64,000 nt of DNA from an uncultured Fulvivirga sp. (GCA_947500555.1 CANMSE010000002.1:806001-870000); one strand, 5' to 3'; shown: positions 19,782 to 29,137, counted from the first letter of the stretch. The notes: a model not told the origin generated them from the sequence alone. Translations and numbers: made by a program.

Positions 19782-20228
19782 TTAGTTGGTTTTTGTTGGT
19801 TTCCATTCAAGTTGCTCAATAAGCTCTTCCACCTTAAGTTCTAAATTTTTGAGCTCCACAGGTGCTCCATAATAATCCATAACCTTCTTCTCCATACTAC
19901 CATTTGAGTAGTATATGTATGTTGTCGGTAGATCAGAGATTTCCTTATAATATCTATCCTCAAATGTGAAAAAAGAAGCTTTTTCAAATTCGCTAATCAA
20001 TGCATTGAGTTGCTCCTTTGTAACTGTGGACTCCCAAAAGCCCATTTTTTCAGTGAAATTTTTTCCGTTAAACTTAGCGGTACAATCGGCATAAAGTTCA
20101 AAATCATAAGCAGGGCATTGACCAAAGCATTGTGTTTTAGTCAATGAAATAACCAAGTGAGATTGAGTCGTATAAGACACAACATTCAAAACACTTAGCA
20201 ACATAGTTATGGTCATTGTACCTGTCAT
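19782..20228 (-). CDS. DUF6438 domain secreted protein
   Basis: Small protein of 148 residues from the ATG at 20226-20228; a longer frame starting at a TTG (20246) adds six residues ahead of the hydrophobic signal segment and is less likely. After the signal peptide it carries the CFGQCPAYDFELYADC motif, whose paired cysteines and CP-x-Y-x-F pattern are the hallmark of DUF6438, a small Bacteroidota family of unknown function. It lies 25 nt upstream of the giant exoprotein gene on the same strand and could be co-transcribed with it. Function unknown. Confidence 0.7.
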   Translation of the reverse strand: MTGTMTITMLLSVLNVVSYTTQSHLVISLTKTQCFGQCPAYDFELYADCTAKFNGKNFTEKMGFWESTVTKEQLNALISEFEKASFFTFEDRYYKEISDLPTTYIYYSNGSMEKKVMDYYGAPVELKNLELKVEELIEQLEWKPTKTN

Positions 20229-20576
20229 AAACTTCACTCGACACAATAAAACTCACTACTCAATTAGCATTAATCTTCTTGAAAGTATCAAGAGCTACTT
20301 ATAAAAATCAGAGTTATAATTTAAAGAATTAGATGCTTATATGATCAAAGGGATAGTGGTTGAATAAAAGTTTTAGTTGGTTAAGGAGAACAATAAAATA
20401 TTATTATTTGATAAAGACAAATAATTATTTCATTTTTTACACCGAATTAAGGTATCTGCCTGATAGTCAGAGGAAATAAATTATAAACAAATTTTTCTAC
20501 CTATTATTCAATTTGATAATATGATAAAACTAACCCCCTTTTTGGTATATAGTCCATTTTGATTTTATATTGTTGA
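20229..20576. other. AT-rich divergent intergenic region
   Basis: About 350 bp separating two divergently transcribed genes. It is very AT-rich, with no ORF worth calling, no hairpin terminator and no exact TAnnTTTG element on either strand. It presumably holds both promoters, but I cannot place them. Confidence 0.5.
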
Positions 20577-21857
20577 ATGGAAAAACGTGTACTTCCCAAA
20601 TGGCTGGTTAAAACTCAACATGGTAGTTGGGAGCCGGAAATATTCATATCTGGTATTGTACTCATTGGCCTGATTCAACTTCCCGAGTATTTGACAGAAT
20701 TTCGTTTCTATTTCTCGAGAGAGATATTTGGTCTAAGTACAGATATTGATAATCTCATAGCAGTTTTAACCACCGGAATATATTGGATGATATTTGGATT
20801 AGGCCTCCATTTATTTATAAGAGGTATATGGATCGGGCTGGTAGGCTTAAGCTATGTATTTCCCAACGGAATCAATAAGGATCGATTAGGATATGCTCAA
20901 AAGTTTGAAAAGGTAGTTGACAATATCCCCGATGTTACTGAACAGGTTATCAAACTTGAGAAAATAAGTAGCTCTATTTTTAGTATTAATTACCTGATGT
21001 TTATGAGCATTTTGGGGGCTTATTTTTTTATAGTATTAGCCATAGTATTTCCAGTTTACATCTTTATACTATTTACAGATTTTACAGTTACTGAAGCATT
21101 TGTAGAAGACTCTAACCTCAGCAAGGTAATAGCAATATACGGTAGAACCTTAAGTACATTAGGGTTAATTTATATGTTTGACTTTCTGTCATTAGGTTTG
21201 ATCAAAAGAATCAAATATGTCAATGTTGTATATTACCCCATTTATCGATTCATCAGTTTAGTCACTTTCAGCAAACTCTATCGAAATATTTATTATCTGC
21301 TTATTAGTAATTTCAAAAAGTGGAAAGTAATAACTTTCCTCATTTTATTCACCACCATCACGATTGCTATTATATTTCAAAATGCAGGGCGTGATTCAGT
21401 TGCAAGTAACTTAAGTCAACTGGAGTTTTATGGTGGGGGTTGGGAGAATACAGTATCAATCAGTAATTATGACAATATGAACGATGGGATCCAGCATGTT
21501 CAGGCTACTATTCAAAGTGATATTATTTCCACCAATTCCCTTCGATTATTTGTATCAGATAGAAGTAATTTTAATGACTCTATAAGGGCCGTTTGTGATA
21601 AGACTATTGAAAAAGTTGAATCAGATGAGTATAAATTGGCATGTCTTAAAAACTTTTTTAAGGTGTCGCTGGATGATTCACTAATTAATACGCATCAATG
21701 GTTTTTTCACAAACATCTCAATACCGGTAACCGCGGTATTATAACTTACATTGATATTTCCACTCTGAAAAATGGACTGCATCAAGTCAAGGTAGATCTT
21801 AATTGGGGAGCTGAAAACACGAGCTATGCTAAAATTCCATTTTATGTGGAACACTAA
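20577..21857 (+). CDS. Multi-pass membrane protein of unknown function
   Basis: Protein of 426 residues that I do not recognise. Visible features are hydrophobic helices near 25-45, 63-95, 140-172, 190-212 and 252-270, with short basic loops such as KRIKYV, followed by a hydrophilic C-terminal domain of about 155 residues (270-426). If the topology is regular, that domain faces the periplasm. It has beta-like character (GGGWENTVSIS, HQVKVDLNWG) but no recognisable catalytic motif. The start is the first ATG after a long AT-rich region. dnaX follows 55 nt downstream on the same strand, but there is no reason to link their functions. Confidence 0.65.
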   Translation: MEKRVLPKWLVKTQHGSWEPEIFISGIVLIGLIQLPEYLTEFRFYFSREIFGLSTDIDNLIAVLTTGIYWMIFGLGLHLFIRGIWIGLVGLSYVFPNGINKDRLGYAQKFEKVVDNIPDVTEQVIKLEKISSSIFSINYLMFMSILGAYFFIVLAIVFPVYIFILFTDFTVTEAFVEDSNLSKVIAIYGRTLSTLGLIYMFDFLSLGLIKRIKYVNVVYYPIYRFISLVTFSKLYRNIYYLLISNFKKWKVITFLILFTTITIAIIFQNAGRDSVASNLSQLEFYGGGWENTVSISNYDNMNDGIQHVQATIQSDIISTNSLRLFVSDRSNFNDSIRAVCDKTIEKVESDEYKLACLKNFFKVSLDDSLINTHQWFFHKHLNTGNRGIITYIDISTLKNGLHQVKVDLNWGAENTSYAKIPFYVEH

Positions 21858-21912
21858 AGTATTGTAGGCCTTTGGCTTAGTCTTTTCGTCAGATGTTATT
21901 AACTTCGAGCGA

Positions 21913-23013
21913 ATGGAAAAGTTTGTTGTATCGGCACGAAAGTATAGACCCAAAGGCTTTGATGAAGTCGTAGGTCAGGGGCATATTACCACTACATTAA
22001 AAAATGCTATTGACAACAACCAACTGGCTCAGGCGTTACTTTTTTGTGGACCAAGAGGGGTAGGTAAAACTACCTGTGCACGGATTTTGGCTCGAATGAT
22101 CAATGAGTTTGACGAGTCTCATGATGGAAATGCGTTAAACATATTTGAACTAGATGCAGCTTCAAACAACTCAGTTGATGATATAAGAAACCTAATTGAT
22201 CAGGTAAGGTATCCTCCTCAGTATGGTAAGTACAAAGTGTACATTATTGATGAGGTTCACATGCTTTCCACACAGGCATTCAATGCTTTTTTAAAAACGC
22301 TTGAAGAACCTCCTTCCTATGCCATTTTTATACTAGCTACCACTGAAAAGCATAAAATTATACCTACTATTTTGTCGCGTTGTCAAATATTTGACTTCAA
22401 CAGAATTCAGGTTGCTGACATAGCAGATCATCTCAAGCAAATTGCTGATAGAGAAAGTATCACTTATGAAGAGGAGGCCTTGCACCTTATTTCTCAAAAA
22501 GCAGATGGCGCATTACGCGATGCACTATCAATCTTTGACTTAATAGTGACTTTCTCATCAGACCGGAGCGTTACTTACCAGTCGGCAATCAATAACTTAC
22601 ATATTCTCGACTATGAATATTATTTCAAAATGGTCGACCATCTACTAAATGAAGATTTATCAGGAACGTTACTAACGTTTGATGAGATATTGAAGCAAGG
22701 ATTTGATGGGCATAATTTTATAGTTGGACTTAGCGAGCATCTCAGAGATCTTATGGTTAGTAAGGACAATGCTACTGTTCAACTAATGGAAGTGCCAGAT
22801 GGTGCTAAAAGTAAGTACATTGAGCAATCTAATAAGTCCTCATTATCCTTTTTGCTAACGGCCTTGAATATTGCTAACAGGTGCGATTTAAGCTATAAAA
22901 GCTCTAAAAATCAACGTTTACATGTTGAACTTGCTTTAATGAAGTTGGCTCATATCAATTCAGCAGTAAGTCTTGCCTCTTCTGGTAGTGATGAATTAAA
23001 AAAAAAAGCTTAG
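21913..23013 (+). CDS. dnaX: DNA polymerase III subunit gamma/tau, frame-0 part
   Basis: Clamp-loader ATPase that loads the sliding clamp during replication. The first 366 codons hold the AAA+ core: Walker A GPRGVGKTT (about 46-54), Walker B YIIDEVHML, sensor 1 LATTEKHK and the SRC arginine-finger motif, then the helical collar. The four zinc-module cysteines of the E. coli protein are absent between Walker A and LDAASNN, as in other Bacteroidota. Frame 0 stops at TAG 23011-23013, just after an A10 run. The frame shifted by -1 stays open to 23630. The frame-0 product would correspond to gamma; a shift would give tau. Confidence 0.92.
   Translation: MEKFVVSARKYRPKGFDEVVGQGHITTTLKNAIDNNQLAQALLFCGPRGVGKTTCARILARMINEFDESHDGNALNIFELDAASNNSVDDIRNLIDQVRYPPQYGKYKVYIIDEVHMLSTQAFNAFLKTLEEPPSYAIFILATTEKHKIIPTILSRCQIFDFNRIQVADIADHLKQIADRESITYEEEALHLISQKADGALRDALSIFDLIVTFSSDRSVTYQSAINNLHILDYEYYFKMVDHLLNEDLSGTLLTFDEILKQGFDGHNFIVGLSEHLRDLMVSKDNATVQLMEVPDGAKSKYIEQSNKSSLSFLLTALNIANRCDLSYKSSKNQRLHVELALMKLAHINSAVSLASSGSDELKKKA
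22998..23007 (+). other. A10 slippery run in dnaX (candidate frameshift site)
   Basis: Ten consecutive A residues read as AAA AAA AAA in frame 0 and are followed by GCT TAG. Slipping back one base, or adding one A during transcription, continues as AGC TTA GCC into the tau extension. The same type of site makes gamma and tau in E. coli (ribosomal -1 shift) and Thermus (transcriptional slippage). Downstream pairing is weak: AGCTT 23007-23011 with AAGCT further on. A homopolymer sequencing error is the alternative. Confidence 0.65.
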
Positions 23014-23630
23014 CCCAGTCCAAAGCTAGAATTGAAGAAGTGGGTAAACCCCCTTCCAAATCTTCTGAAGAGGCCGAGATGCCAACCAAAGAGGTTTTGG
23101 AAGAAACAGTAGTAAAACCTCCCTCCAAAATAGAGATTAAAACCCCCCAAAAATTAAAGTCTACAACTAAAATTCCAAAGCTCAATCAAATTTTAGAAGA
23201 GGCTCAGGAAGAGGAAAAAAGCAAAAAGGCCAATACAAAAGATGAGGATGAAATATATGGCGAAGATTCGTTCAATGAGGAACAATTAAAAAAAGTGTGG
23301 GAAGAGTACGCTGAATCTACCAAAGCAGCTGGACGTGACTCTGAATATGCCGTATTGAAGCAAGAGATAAGATTGGAAGATTCGCATAAAATTATCATCA
23401 CCTTTACTAACTCGGTGAAAATGGTAATACTTGATAAGTTTCGGTCTGATTTGATAACTCACTTAAAGTCGAAACTGAATAACAGGCACCTTAAATTAGA
23501 AACTGAGCTTAAGGAAGAAGAAAAGTCAAAGGTTCCATATACCAACGGTGAAAAGTTCGATTTTATGGCAGAAAAAAAGCCTATTCTAAATGAGCTTAAG
23601 AATAGGCTTGGGTTAGATCCGGATTTTTAG
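23007..23630 (+). CDS. dnaX: DNA polymerase III tau C-terminal extension, -1 frame of dnaX
   Basis: This frame continues dnaX after a -1 shift in the A10 run. A charged, Lys/Glu/Pro-rich linker (about 90 residues) is followed by a compact domain of about 110 residues containing LKKVWEEYAE and ending in LKNRLGLDPDF. This is the usual layout of the tau-specific region in Bacteroidota. An isolated gene could only start at a GTG at 23040, inside low-complexity sequence, so a separate gene is unlikely. The 3' end also encodes the terminator of the convergent DUF3078 gene (23572-23609). Confidence 0.8.
   Translation, partial: SLAQSKARIEEVGKPPSKSSEEAEMPTKEVLEETVVKPPSKIEIKTPQKLKSTTKIPKLNQILEEAQEEEKSKKANTKDEDEIYGEDSFNEEQLKKVWEEYAESTKAAGRDSEYAVLKQEIRLEDSHKIIITFTNSVKMVILDKFRSDLITHLKSKLNNRHLKLETELKEEEKSKVPYTNGEKFDFMAEKKPILNELKNRLGLDPDF
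23572..23609 (-). terminator. Rho-independent terminator of the DUF3078 gene, inside dnaX
   Basis: 11-bp perfect stem (AAGCCTATTCT at 23577-23587 with its complement at 23599-23609) with an 11-nt loop. On the minus strand it is followed by a T7 tract (23572-23578). It lies about 25 nt past the DUF3078 stop and entirely within the coding sequence of the convergent dnaX tau extension. Confidence 0.75.
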
Positions 23631-23633
23631 ATC

Positions 23634-24566
23634 CTATTCCTCGCGTTTCTTCTCTCCAAAATTATAGGTTAATCCTATATTTAACACATTTCTCAACTGC
23701 AGCCGTGGACCAGCACTATCTCCATCTTGGATTTGAATATCATGATCATAAATTGCCTGAAGTGTAAAATTGGTAGTTATGTATTTGTTCACCTTAAAAT
23801 TGAGGAAAAGATCAAAGTTTACATCTACATGACTTGGTTCTTCATACGCTCCGAACAAAAGTAAATTAGCCTTTAAATTAACGTTAGTCATGATTTCCTT
23901 TTGATAAGCAGAGATAACACTCCACCCAGTTTGAGATCTGAATTTATCACCAGGATCAACACCAAATGCCCCCACATCAGATAATTCGTCATTTAAGACA
24001 AAAGTCATTTTCTGCGTTGCCGGAGATATCGTAGCATAGAATGCATCATTAGGCTTATAAGTAAAACCTACATAAGAAGTAAGAAAACCTGGAGCCATAA
24101 ATGTAGAAATAAGTGAGTCCGACCCATCAGCTGACCCTCCAAAATCGAATCCATCATCAAACTGAGTCCTAAAATCAATGCCGCCCGCAACCTGCCACTT
24201 TGGGTTTTTCAGATTTCTACCATACTGACTTGTTACTATTATAAAGTCATTGTTCTTAATGGCATCTGAATCTCCAATTTTGGCTATCCCATATCCTGCC
24301 TGAAAGCTATTAAACCAAGTATGATTCCTTCTTCTCTTATTTGCATAAAGGTTTACCTCAGCTCCATAGGCTATAGCATTCTCTCCACCTCCAGCCCAAT
24401 TATCCAAAGCAACTTGTTGAAAAAATAGCCCTACATTCCCACCGTTTGTCCAGGCAGAATCTTTGGATATAGGAACAAAATCAGATTCATTATCCTGAGC
24501 ATTTACTGAAAAGGATACAGTTAACAATATAAGACCAACTACTCGGAAAAGTAAGTATTTGTTCAT
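23634..24566 (-). CDS. DUF3078 family outer-membrane-type protein
   Basis: Secreted 310-residue protein with a clear signal peptide (cut after VNAQ, about 24). The motif WTNGGNVGLFFQQVALDNW, followed by WAGGGENA, is the signature of DUF3078, a Bacteroidota family. The rest alternates beta strands (LNIGLTYNFG at the end) and fits an outer-membrane barrel of unknown function. It is convergent with dnaX, the stops being 3 nt apart, and its terminator lies inside dnaX. The start is the ATG at 24564-24566. Confidence 0.85.
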   Translation of the reverse strand: MNKYLLFRVVGLILLTVSFSVNAQDNESDFVPISKDSAWTNGGNVGLFFQQVALDNWAGGGENAIAYGAEVNLYANKRRRNHTWFNSFQAGYGIAKIGDSDAIKNNDFIIVTSQYGRNLKNPKWQVAGGIDFRTQFDDGFDFGGSADGSDSLISTFMAPGFLTSYVGFTYKPNDAFYATISPATQKMTFVLNDELSDVGAFGVDPGDKFRSQTGWSVISAYQKEIMTNVNLKANLLLFGAYEEPSHVDVNFDLFLNFKVNKYITTNFTLQAIYDHDIQIQDGDSAGPRLQLRNVLNIGLTYNFGEKKREE

Positions 24567-24602
24567 AATAAAATATTAATATAAAATTGGTTGAGAAAAG
24601 TT

Positions 24603-25013
24603 TTACAAATTATTCACCTTAACCTCTTCCAAAGCGGTTTCCGTAAGAGGTTTGGTAATAAACTTTATGACATGATTATTGTTCACAATTTTATCAATAT
24701 CCCTCTTATTATCCGAACTAGAAAGGATGATAACCTTGCACTTATCTTTTATTGAATCATTGAATTTCTCAAACTCATATAAAAAGACGAAGCCATCTAC
24801 AATTGGCATATTGATATCTAAAAAAATCAGATTAGGTAGTTCATCAATGTTATCTTGATTCTCCCTAAGGTAATCAAGGGCACTTTTACCAGAATTCTTC
24901 ACCTCAACTCTGTTTGCAAACTTTGTTATCTCTATGATTCGCTTGCTGATAAAATTGTCAGTGTCATTATCATCAACAAGCATTACTAAATCTATAGGCT
25001 TTGAATTCGGCAA
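24603..25013 (-). CDS. Single-domain response regulator (CheY/Rcp1-like)
   Basis: Receiver domain alone, 136 residues. It has the acidic pair in MLVDDND (about 14-15), phospho-Asp at about 66 in IFLDINMP, the Ser/Thr switch in ILSSSD and the Lys in FITKPL. No output domain follows. The start reads TTG; the first in-frame ATG (residue 11) would delete the first beta strand, so TTG is retained. Such stand-alone receivers usually serve orphan kinases or phosphorelays. It could take phosphate from the kinases encoded elsewhere in the window, but no neighbour is a kinase, so the partner is unknown. Confidence 0.87.
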   Translation of the reverse strand: MPNSKPIDLVMLVDDNDTDNFISKRIIEITKFANRVEVKNSGKSALDYLRENQDNIDELPNLIFLDINMPIVDGFVFLYEFEKFNDSIKDKCKVIILSSSDNKRDIDKIVNNNHVIKFITKPLTETALEEVKVNNL

Positions 25014-25218
25014 GTTTCTATAAGGTTAAGTTTGTACTATACATAATCAAAAGCGAAGTTAAACGATAACAACAAACATTAGTCGAAATAATCGAACTAC
25101 ACTTCACAATTAAAAACTTTTTTTTCCAATGTACAAAAAAGTTGGCTTATTAACTTTTTCTAGAATTTTGAAAATTTACGACATTAACCTTAAATAATCT
25201 TGGACATGTACCATATTT

Positions 25219-27084
25219 CTATTTATTACTATCAATTATCAACTTATCACCAAGGCTAATACTTGTATCACTTTTATCATTCCATTTGAGAATATCTTGA
25301 ATCGCTATGCCATACTTTTTAGATATACTATAAAGAGTATCTCCCTCAGTCACTTCATGATATTTATTGGTTTTTACCAATTCCTTCTCAACTTCCACAG
25401 GTTCGGTCACATAAACACTTAATTTTTGGCCCACGCTCAGTTTGTCAGAAATACTTAGCTCATTCCATTCGAGTAACTCAAGAACTGCCACTTGATAGAG
25501 TTTTGATATGGCATAAAAAGTTTCTCCCAGCTTAACTTCATGGGTTTTAAGTATCCCCTCTGGCTCATTTTCCATGTCATCAAAATCAGAAATAGTATTA
25601 TCAACCAAAACCACTTGTTCTTCAGTATCAACACGTTCAGGCTCTTCGTTAATTTCGATCGTTTCAGTTACTGTTTCTTCAAGCTGCATTGTATCTAAGC
25701 TCATAACATTTTGACTGGTATCAATTACATTCGACTTAGCCTCTTTTTCAATATTACGCTCAACTTTTACCTGATCGATTTCTTCAATAGGTTTCTCAAT
25801 TTCACGATATTCAATATCCACACTTTCAGGCCGAATGAATCGAAGCCATAATACTCTACCTGGTCTAACATCTACATCTTTAACTATTCGGTTTTTAGAT
25901 TTTAGTTTTTTGAGTTTAATTCCAAATTTTTGTGAGATAGACCAGAGTGTTTCACCATGCTGTACTATATGATAATGTGCCTTGGCTTTGCCACGTTTAG
26001 ATTTCATGTAGTAGACCTGGCCAGGAACCAGTTTTTCATCTATATCAAGGTCATTATATTTTAGAAATTTACTTAATGAAATTGCTGCCTTCTTAGAAAG
26101 ATCTGGTATTCTGTCACTTCTTCCTGCAACAATGCCTGGTAGATCATTTATCTCAACTATTTTACCCGCTCTGGCATCTATAAGATCATCAATCTTCGGA
26201 AATTCATTGGGCTTATCGAAAGAGTAATCCACAACATTCTCTTTTACTTCTTTAGGATCTTTTGCAGAAGCTATAAGTACCTGCTCATTTGCCGTAGGTA
26301 AAATCACAGCATATTTTTTATCTTCTGGTACTCTACCTTTTCGAATCCATTTATTGAAATCCGCAATCTCTTCTTCTTCAAAACCAGTATCCTTTGAGAT
26401 TTCTTTGATGGTTTTTCCATTGGCATTATAATACTCACTTACCTGTACTAATCCTGGTTTATCAGTAGCTCCTTGAAAAGCAATTTTATGCGCTAAATAC
26501 TTCTTGACATACCAATAGGTCTTCTTATTTACAACCATTGATTTAGCACCTTCATGGCCTTTTTTTAATACTTTCATTGCTCCACCAGCCCCCATTTGAT
26601 AGGCTTGTAAGGCGTGTAACCAATTATCAAAGTATTGATTATTCTTATGCATATACTTAGCGGCTCCACGACTAGAGGCTACTATATTTTTTCGTTCATC
26701 TACGTATTTATCCACTCTCATGCCTACCTCAACAGCAGTAAAGTCCTTGAACTGCCAGAACCCTACAGCATTGGATGATGAAACTGCATCTGCAATTAAT
26801 GCACTCTCCTGTAGACAGAGATATTTAAAATCATCTGGTAAATCCTCTTCTTTAAATATTCTTTCAATAATTGGAAAGTAGGTTCTGGCTCTTTCGGCCT
26901 TGATTTCGAAATACTTCTGGCTGGCGGTCAAAGCATCAACGTCTTTCTGAATTTCCTTTCGGGCATCATCCATTATGCGCAGCTTTATTCCGGCAAACTC
27001 CATTTTAGAAGGCACAGTAGCTTTATACTGAGCTAGTGAGAATGTTGATACAAATATTAAAAAGCTTAAAAAATATAATCTCAT
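25219..27084 (-). CDS. LysM lytic transglycosylase (MltD-like)
   Basis: Exported murein hydrolase of 621 residues, expected to cleave the MurNAc-GlcNAc bond of peptidoglycan. It has a signal peptide (about 1-19), an SLT domain (about 65-215) with the catalytic Glu at about 93 in CLQESAL and downstream motifs VGFWQF and AYQMGAGG, a linker, then three LysM peptidoglycan-binding repeats (about 373-420, 517-560 and 573-618). An acidic linker rich in Glu and Val separates LysM 1 and 2. The ATG overlaps the stop of the upstream O-methyltransferase gene (ATGA), so the two are translationally coupled. Confidence 0.9.
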   Translation of the reverse strand: MRLYFLSFLIFVSTFSLAQYKATVPSKMEFAGIKLRIMDDARKEIQKDVDALTASQKYFEIKAERARTYFPIIERIFKEEDLPDDFKYLCLQESALIADAVSSSNAVGFWQFKDFTAVEVGMRVDKYVDERKNIVASSRGAAKYMHKNNQYFDNWLHALQAYQMGAGGAMKVLKKGHEGAKSMVVNKKTYWYVKKYLAHKIAFQGATDKPGLVQVSEYYNANGKTIKEISKDTGFEEEEIADFNKWIRKGRVPEDKKYAVILPTANEQVLIASAKDPKEVKENVVDYSFDKPNEFPKIDDLIDARAGKIVEINDLPGIVAGRSDRIPDLSKKAAISLSKFLKYNDLDIDEKLVPGQVYYMKSKRGKAKAHYHIVQHGETLWSISQKFGIKLKKLKSKNRIVKDVDVRPGRVLWLRFIRPESVDIEYREIEKPIEEIDQVKVERNIEKEAKSNVIDTSQNVMSLDTMQLEETVTETIEINEEPERVDTEEQVVLVDNTISDFDDMENEPEGILKTHEVKLGETFYAISKLYQVAVLELLEWNELSISDKLSVGQKLSVYVTEPVEVEKELVKTNKYHEVTEGDTLYSISKKYGIAIQDILKWNDKSDTSISLGDKLIIDSNK

Positions 27085-27722
27085 AGTTTCCTTAAAATCA
27101 TTAACCCATCTCTTATAGGCATTAAAAAATTCTCAACTCTGACATCGGCATGTACTTTTTGATTAAAATCAATCAAGGCTTTGGTATCCTTGTCTTCATT
27201 GCTCTTTTTATCAACGACTTTTCCACTCCAAAGTACATTGTCAGCAATTATAAATCCACCTTTTGAAGTTTGGTCAATAACAAGATCATAATAGTTGGAG
27301 TAGTTTATTTTATCAGCATCTATGAAAACCAAATCCCAAATTATATCAAGTGTTGGTATGATTTGTAGAGCATCACCTATTCGTTGATCAATAATATTAC
27401 TTGTACCAGATTTGACGAAATACTTTGAAGCCATTTCTTCAAGTTCTTCATTCACATCTATAGTCACTAGTTTTCCGTTTTCAGGCATACCTTCTGTCAA
27501 ACATATAGCCGAATAGCCTGTATAAGTACCTATCTCAAGAACAAATTGGGGTCGTATCATTTTAGAAAAAAAACTCAGCGCCCGCCCTTGCAGATGCCCG
27601 GAAAGCATTCGTGGTTGGAGCACTTTGGAATATGTCTCCCGATTGAGTTCTCTTAATACTTCAGGCTCTTTTTGCGTATGCTGTTCAGCGTATTTTTGAA
27701 TACTTAAATCTATAAAGTCCAC
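27081..27722 (-). CDS. Class I SAM-dependent O-methyltransferase
   Basis: Enzyme of 213 residues of the O-methyltransferase family 3 (catechol or caffeoyl-CoA type). It has the SAM-binding motif VLEIGTYTGYSA (about 61-72), the acidic residue ending strand 2 (VTIDVN), and the metal-site motif FIDADK with a downstream ADNVLW. These Mg2+-dependent enzymes methylate small catechol-like acceptors; the substrate is unknown. The start reads GTG, 3 nt after the stop of the M16 peptidase gene. Its stop overlaps the transglycosylase ATG. The three genes look like one operon. Confidence 0.87.
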   Translation of the reverse strand: MDFIDLSIQKYAEQHTQKEPEVLRELNRETYSKVLQPRMLSGHLQGRALSFFSKMIRPQFVLEIGTYTGYSAICLTEGMPENGKLVTIDVNEELEEMASKYFVKSGTSNIIDQRIGDALQIIPTLDIIWDLVFIDADKINYSNYYDLVIDQTSKGGFIIADNVLWSGKVVDKKSNEDKDTKALIDFNQKVHADVRVENFLMPIRDGLMILRKL

Positions 27723-27725
27723 TTG

Positions 27726-29009
27726 TCAATTGGGTATAAATGTTAACATACTAAGTTCATCCTCCTGCAACATCTCATTGGCTATATCTTGTAATTCTTT
27801 GGCCGAAACACTTTTTATTCTATCAAATATCTGATCTAAAGTGTCTATACGGCCGAGATCAAGAATACTTTTTCCCATCATTAGCATGTAACTAGTATTA
27901 TTTTCATCAGACATTGCCAACTGTCCCATCAACTGCTCTTTTGCAGTATGTAGCTGTAATGTTCCTAATGGTATTTCTCTCAGTTTTTTAAACTCTTTAT
28001 TAACCAGTTTGATGCTGCGTTTTAACTGTTTGGGCTCGGTACCAAAGAAAATACCAAACAAGCCTGTATCTGTGTAAGATTGATAGGTAGCATCAATTGA
28101 GTAAACAAAACCATGTTTCTCTCTAAGAGCCAAATTTAATCTTGAATTCATTCCGGGGCCACCCAAAATATTAGCCAACATAAAAAATGGTAGTCGTTTA
28201 TCGGAGGTAATAGGATAAGCATTTCGGCCAATGGCACAGTGTGCCTGCGTAATATTTCTTTTTACAGACCTTATACCAGGTATATATTTATCAAAAGGTT
28301 TCCGCTCCTTTACGGCTGAGTATGATGGAATCTCACTAAGATATTTATCGGCAAGTTTCAATACTTTCTTAAAAGGAAGGTTACTTACTGAGCAAAACAC
28401 TAACTTCTCAGTGTTGATATGATCAGCAATGAATGTCTGAAAATCAGTCTTTTGAAATGATCTTACACTATCAGAAGTGCCTAAAATATTCATCCCCAGA
28501 GGATGGTTTGAAAAAATGAGATCATCAAATTCATCTTGAATTGCATCATCTGGAGCATCATAATACATGGACATTTCTTCCAAAATGACATTCCTTTCTT
28601 TTTCGATTTGCTTTTCGGGAAAGATCGAATCAAATGTAATATCCGTAAGCAACTCAAATGCTTTTTCAAAATACGTGTCTAGTGTTGATGCATAAAAGGC
28701 AATTTTCTCTTTAGTGGTATACGCATTTAACTCACCTCCTACAGAATCAATTCTATTGAGGATATGAAAAGCCTTTCTTCGTTTCGTGCCTTTGAAAGCC
28801 ATATGCTCCCAGAAATGGGCTATCCCTTGATTTTCTTCGGACTCATCCCTACTTCCAATATCAAGCATAAAACCGCAGTGGGCGATCTTTGTATTGTTTA
28901 CTTGCTTATGTAAAACGCGAATACCATTCGGCATCGTATGCATTTCAAATTCCTTCATACCTTCCCAATAATCTGCAAACTTAGTAGATTTTGATAACTG
29001 TTCCCCCAT
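27726..29009 (-). CDS. M16 family zinc metallopeptidase
   Basis: Processing-peptidase-like protein of 427 residues. The inverted zinc motif HFWEH (His65, Glu68, His69) and the downstream Glu pair in ILEEMSMYYD supply the metal ligands and catalytic Glu. The second half (about 230-420) is the inactive M16 C-terminal domain with a GGPGMNSRL loop. There is no signal peptide. An in-frame TTG at 29024 would add five residues; the ATG at 29007-29009 is preferred. It is the first gene of a probable operon with the O-methyltransferase and transglycosylase. The natural substrate is unknown. Confidence 0.9.
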   Translation of the reverse strand: MGEQLSKSTKFADYWEGMKEFEMHTMPNGIRVLHKQVNNTKIAHCGFMLDIGSRDESEENQGIAHFWEHMAFKGTKRRKAFHILNRIDSVGGELNAYTTKEKIAFYASTLDTYFEKAFELLTDITFDSIFPEKQIEKERNVILEEMSMYYDAPDDAIQDEFDDLIFSNHPLGMNILGTSDSVRSFQKTDFQTFIADHINTEKLVFCSVSNLPFKKVLKLADKYLSEIPSYSAVKERKPFDKYIPGIRSVKRNITQAHCAIGRNAYPITSDKRLPFFMLANILGGPGMNSRLNLALREKHGFVYSIDATYQSYTDTGLFGIFFGTEPKQLKRSIKLVNKEFKKLREIPLGTLQLHTAKEQLMGQLAMSDENNTSYMLMMGKSILDLGRIDTLDQIFDRIKSVSAKELQDIANEMLQEDELSMLTFIPN

Positions 29010-29137
29010 TCCGCGATCGAACAAAATTGACCGAAATCGAGCGGTGCTTACAATAACAAATCTATAAAATGAGAATATAGGGCTATTTTAATTGGCACAT
29101 CAATTGCGTATGGTTGAGAGAATAAAACTATGAAGCC

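Noticed and set aside
25080..25170. A/T-tract inverted repeat between the response regulator and transglycosylase genes
   Set aside because: The stem is only A-T pairs around AACTTTTTT/AAAAAAGTT and lacks a GC core, so it is not supported as a terminator.
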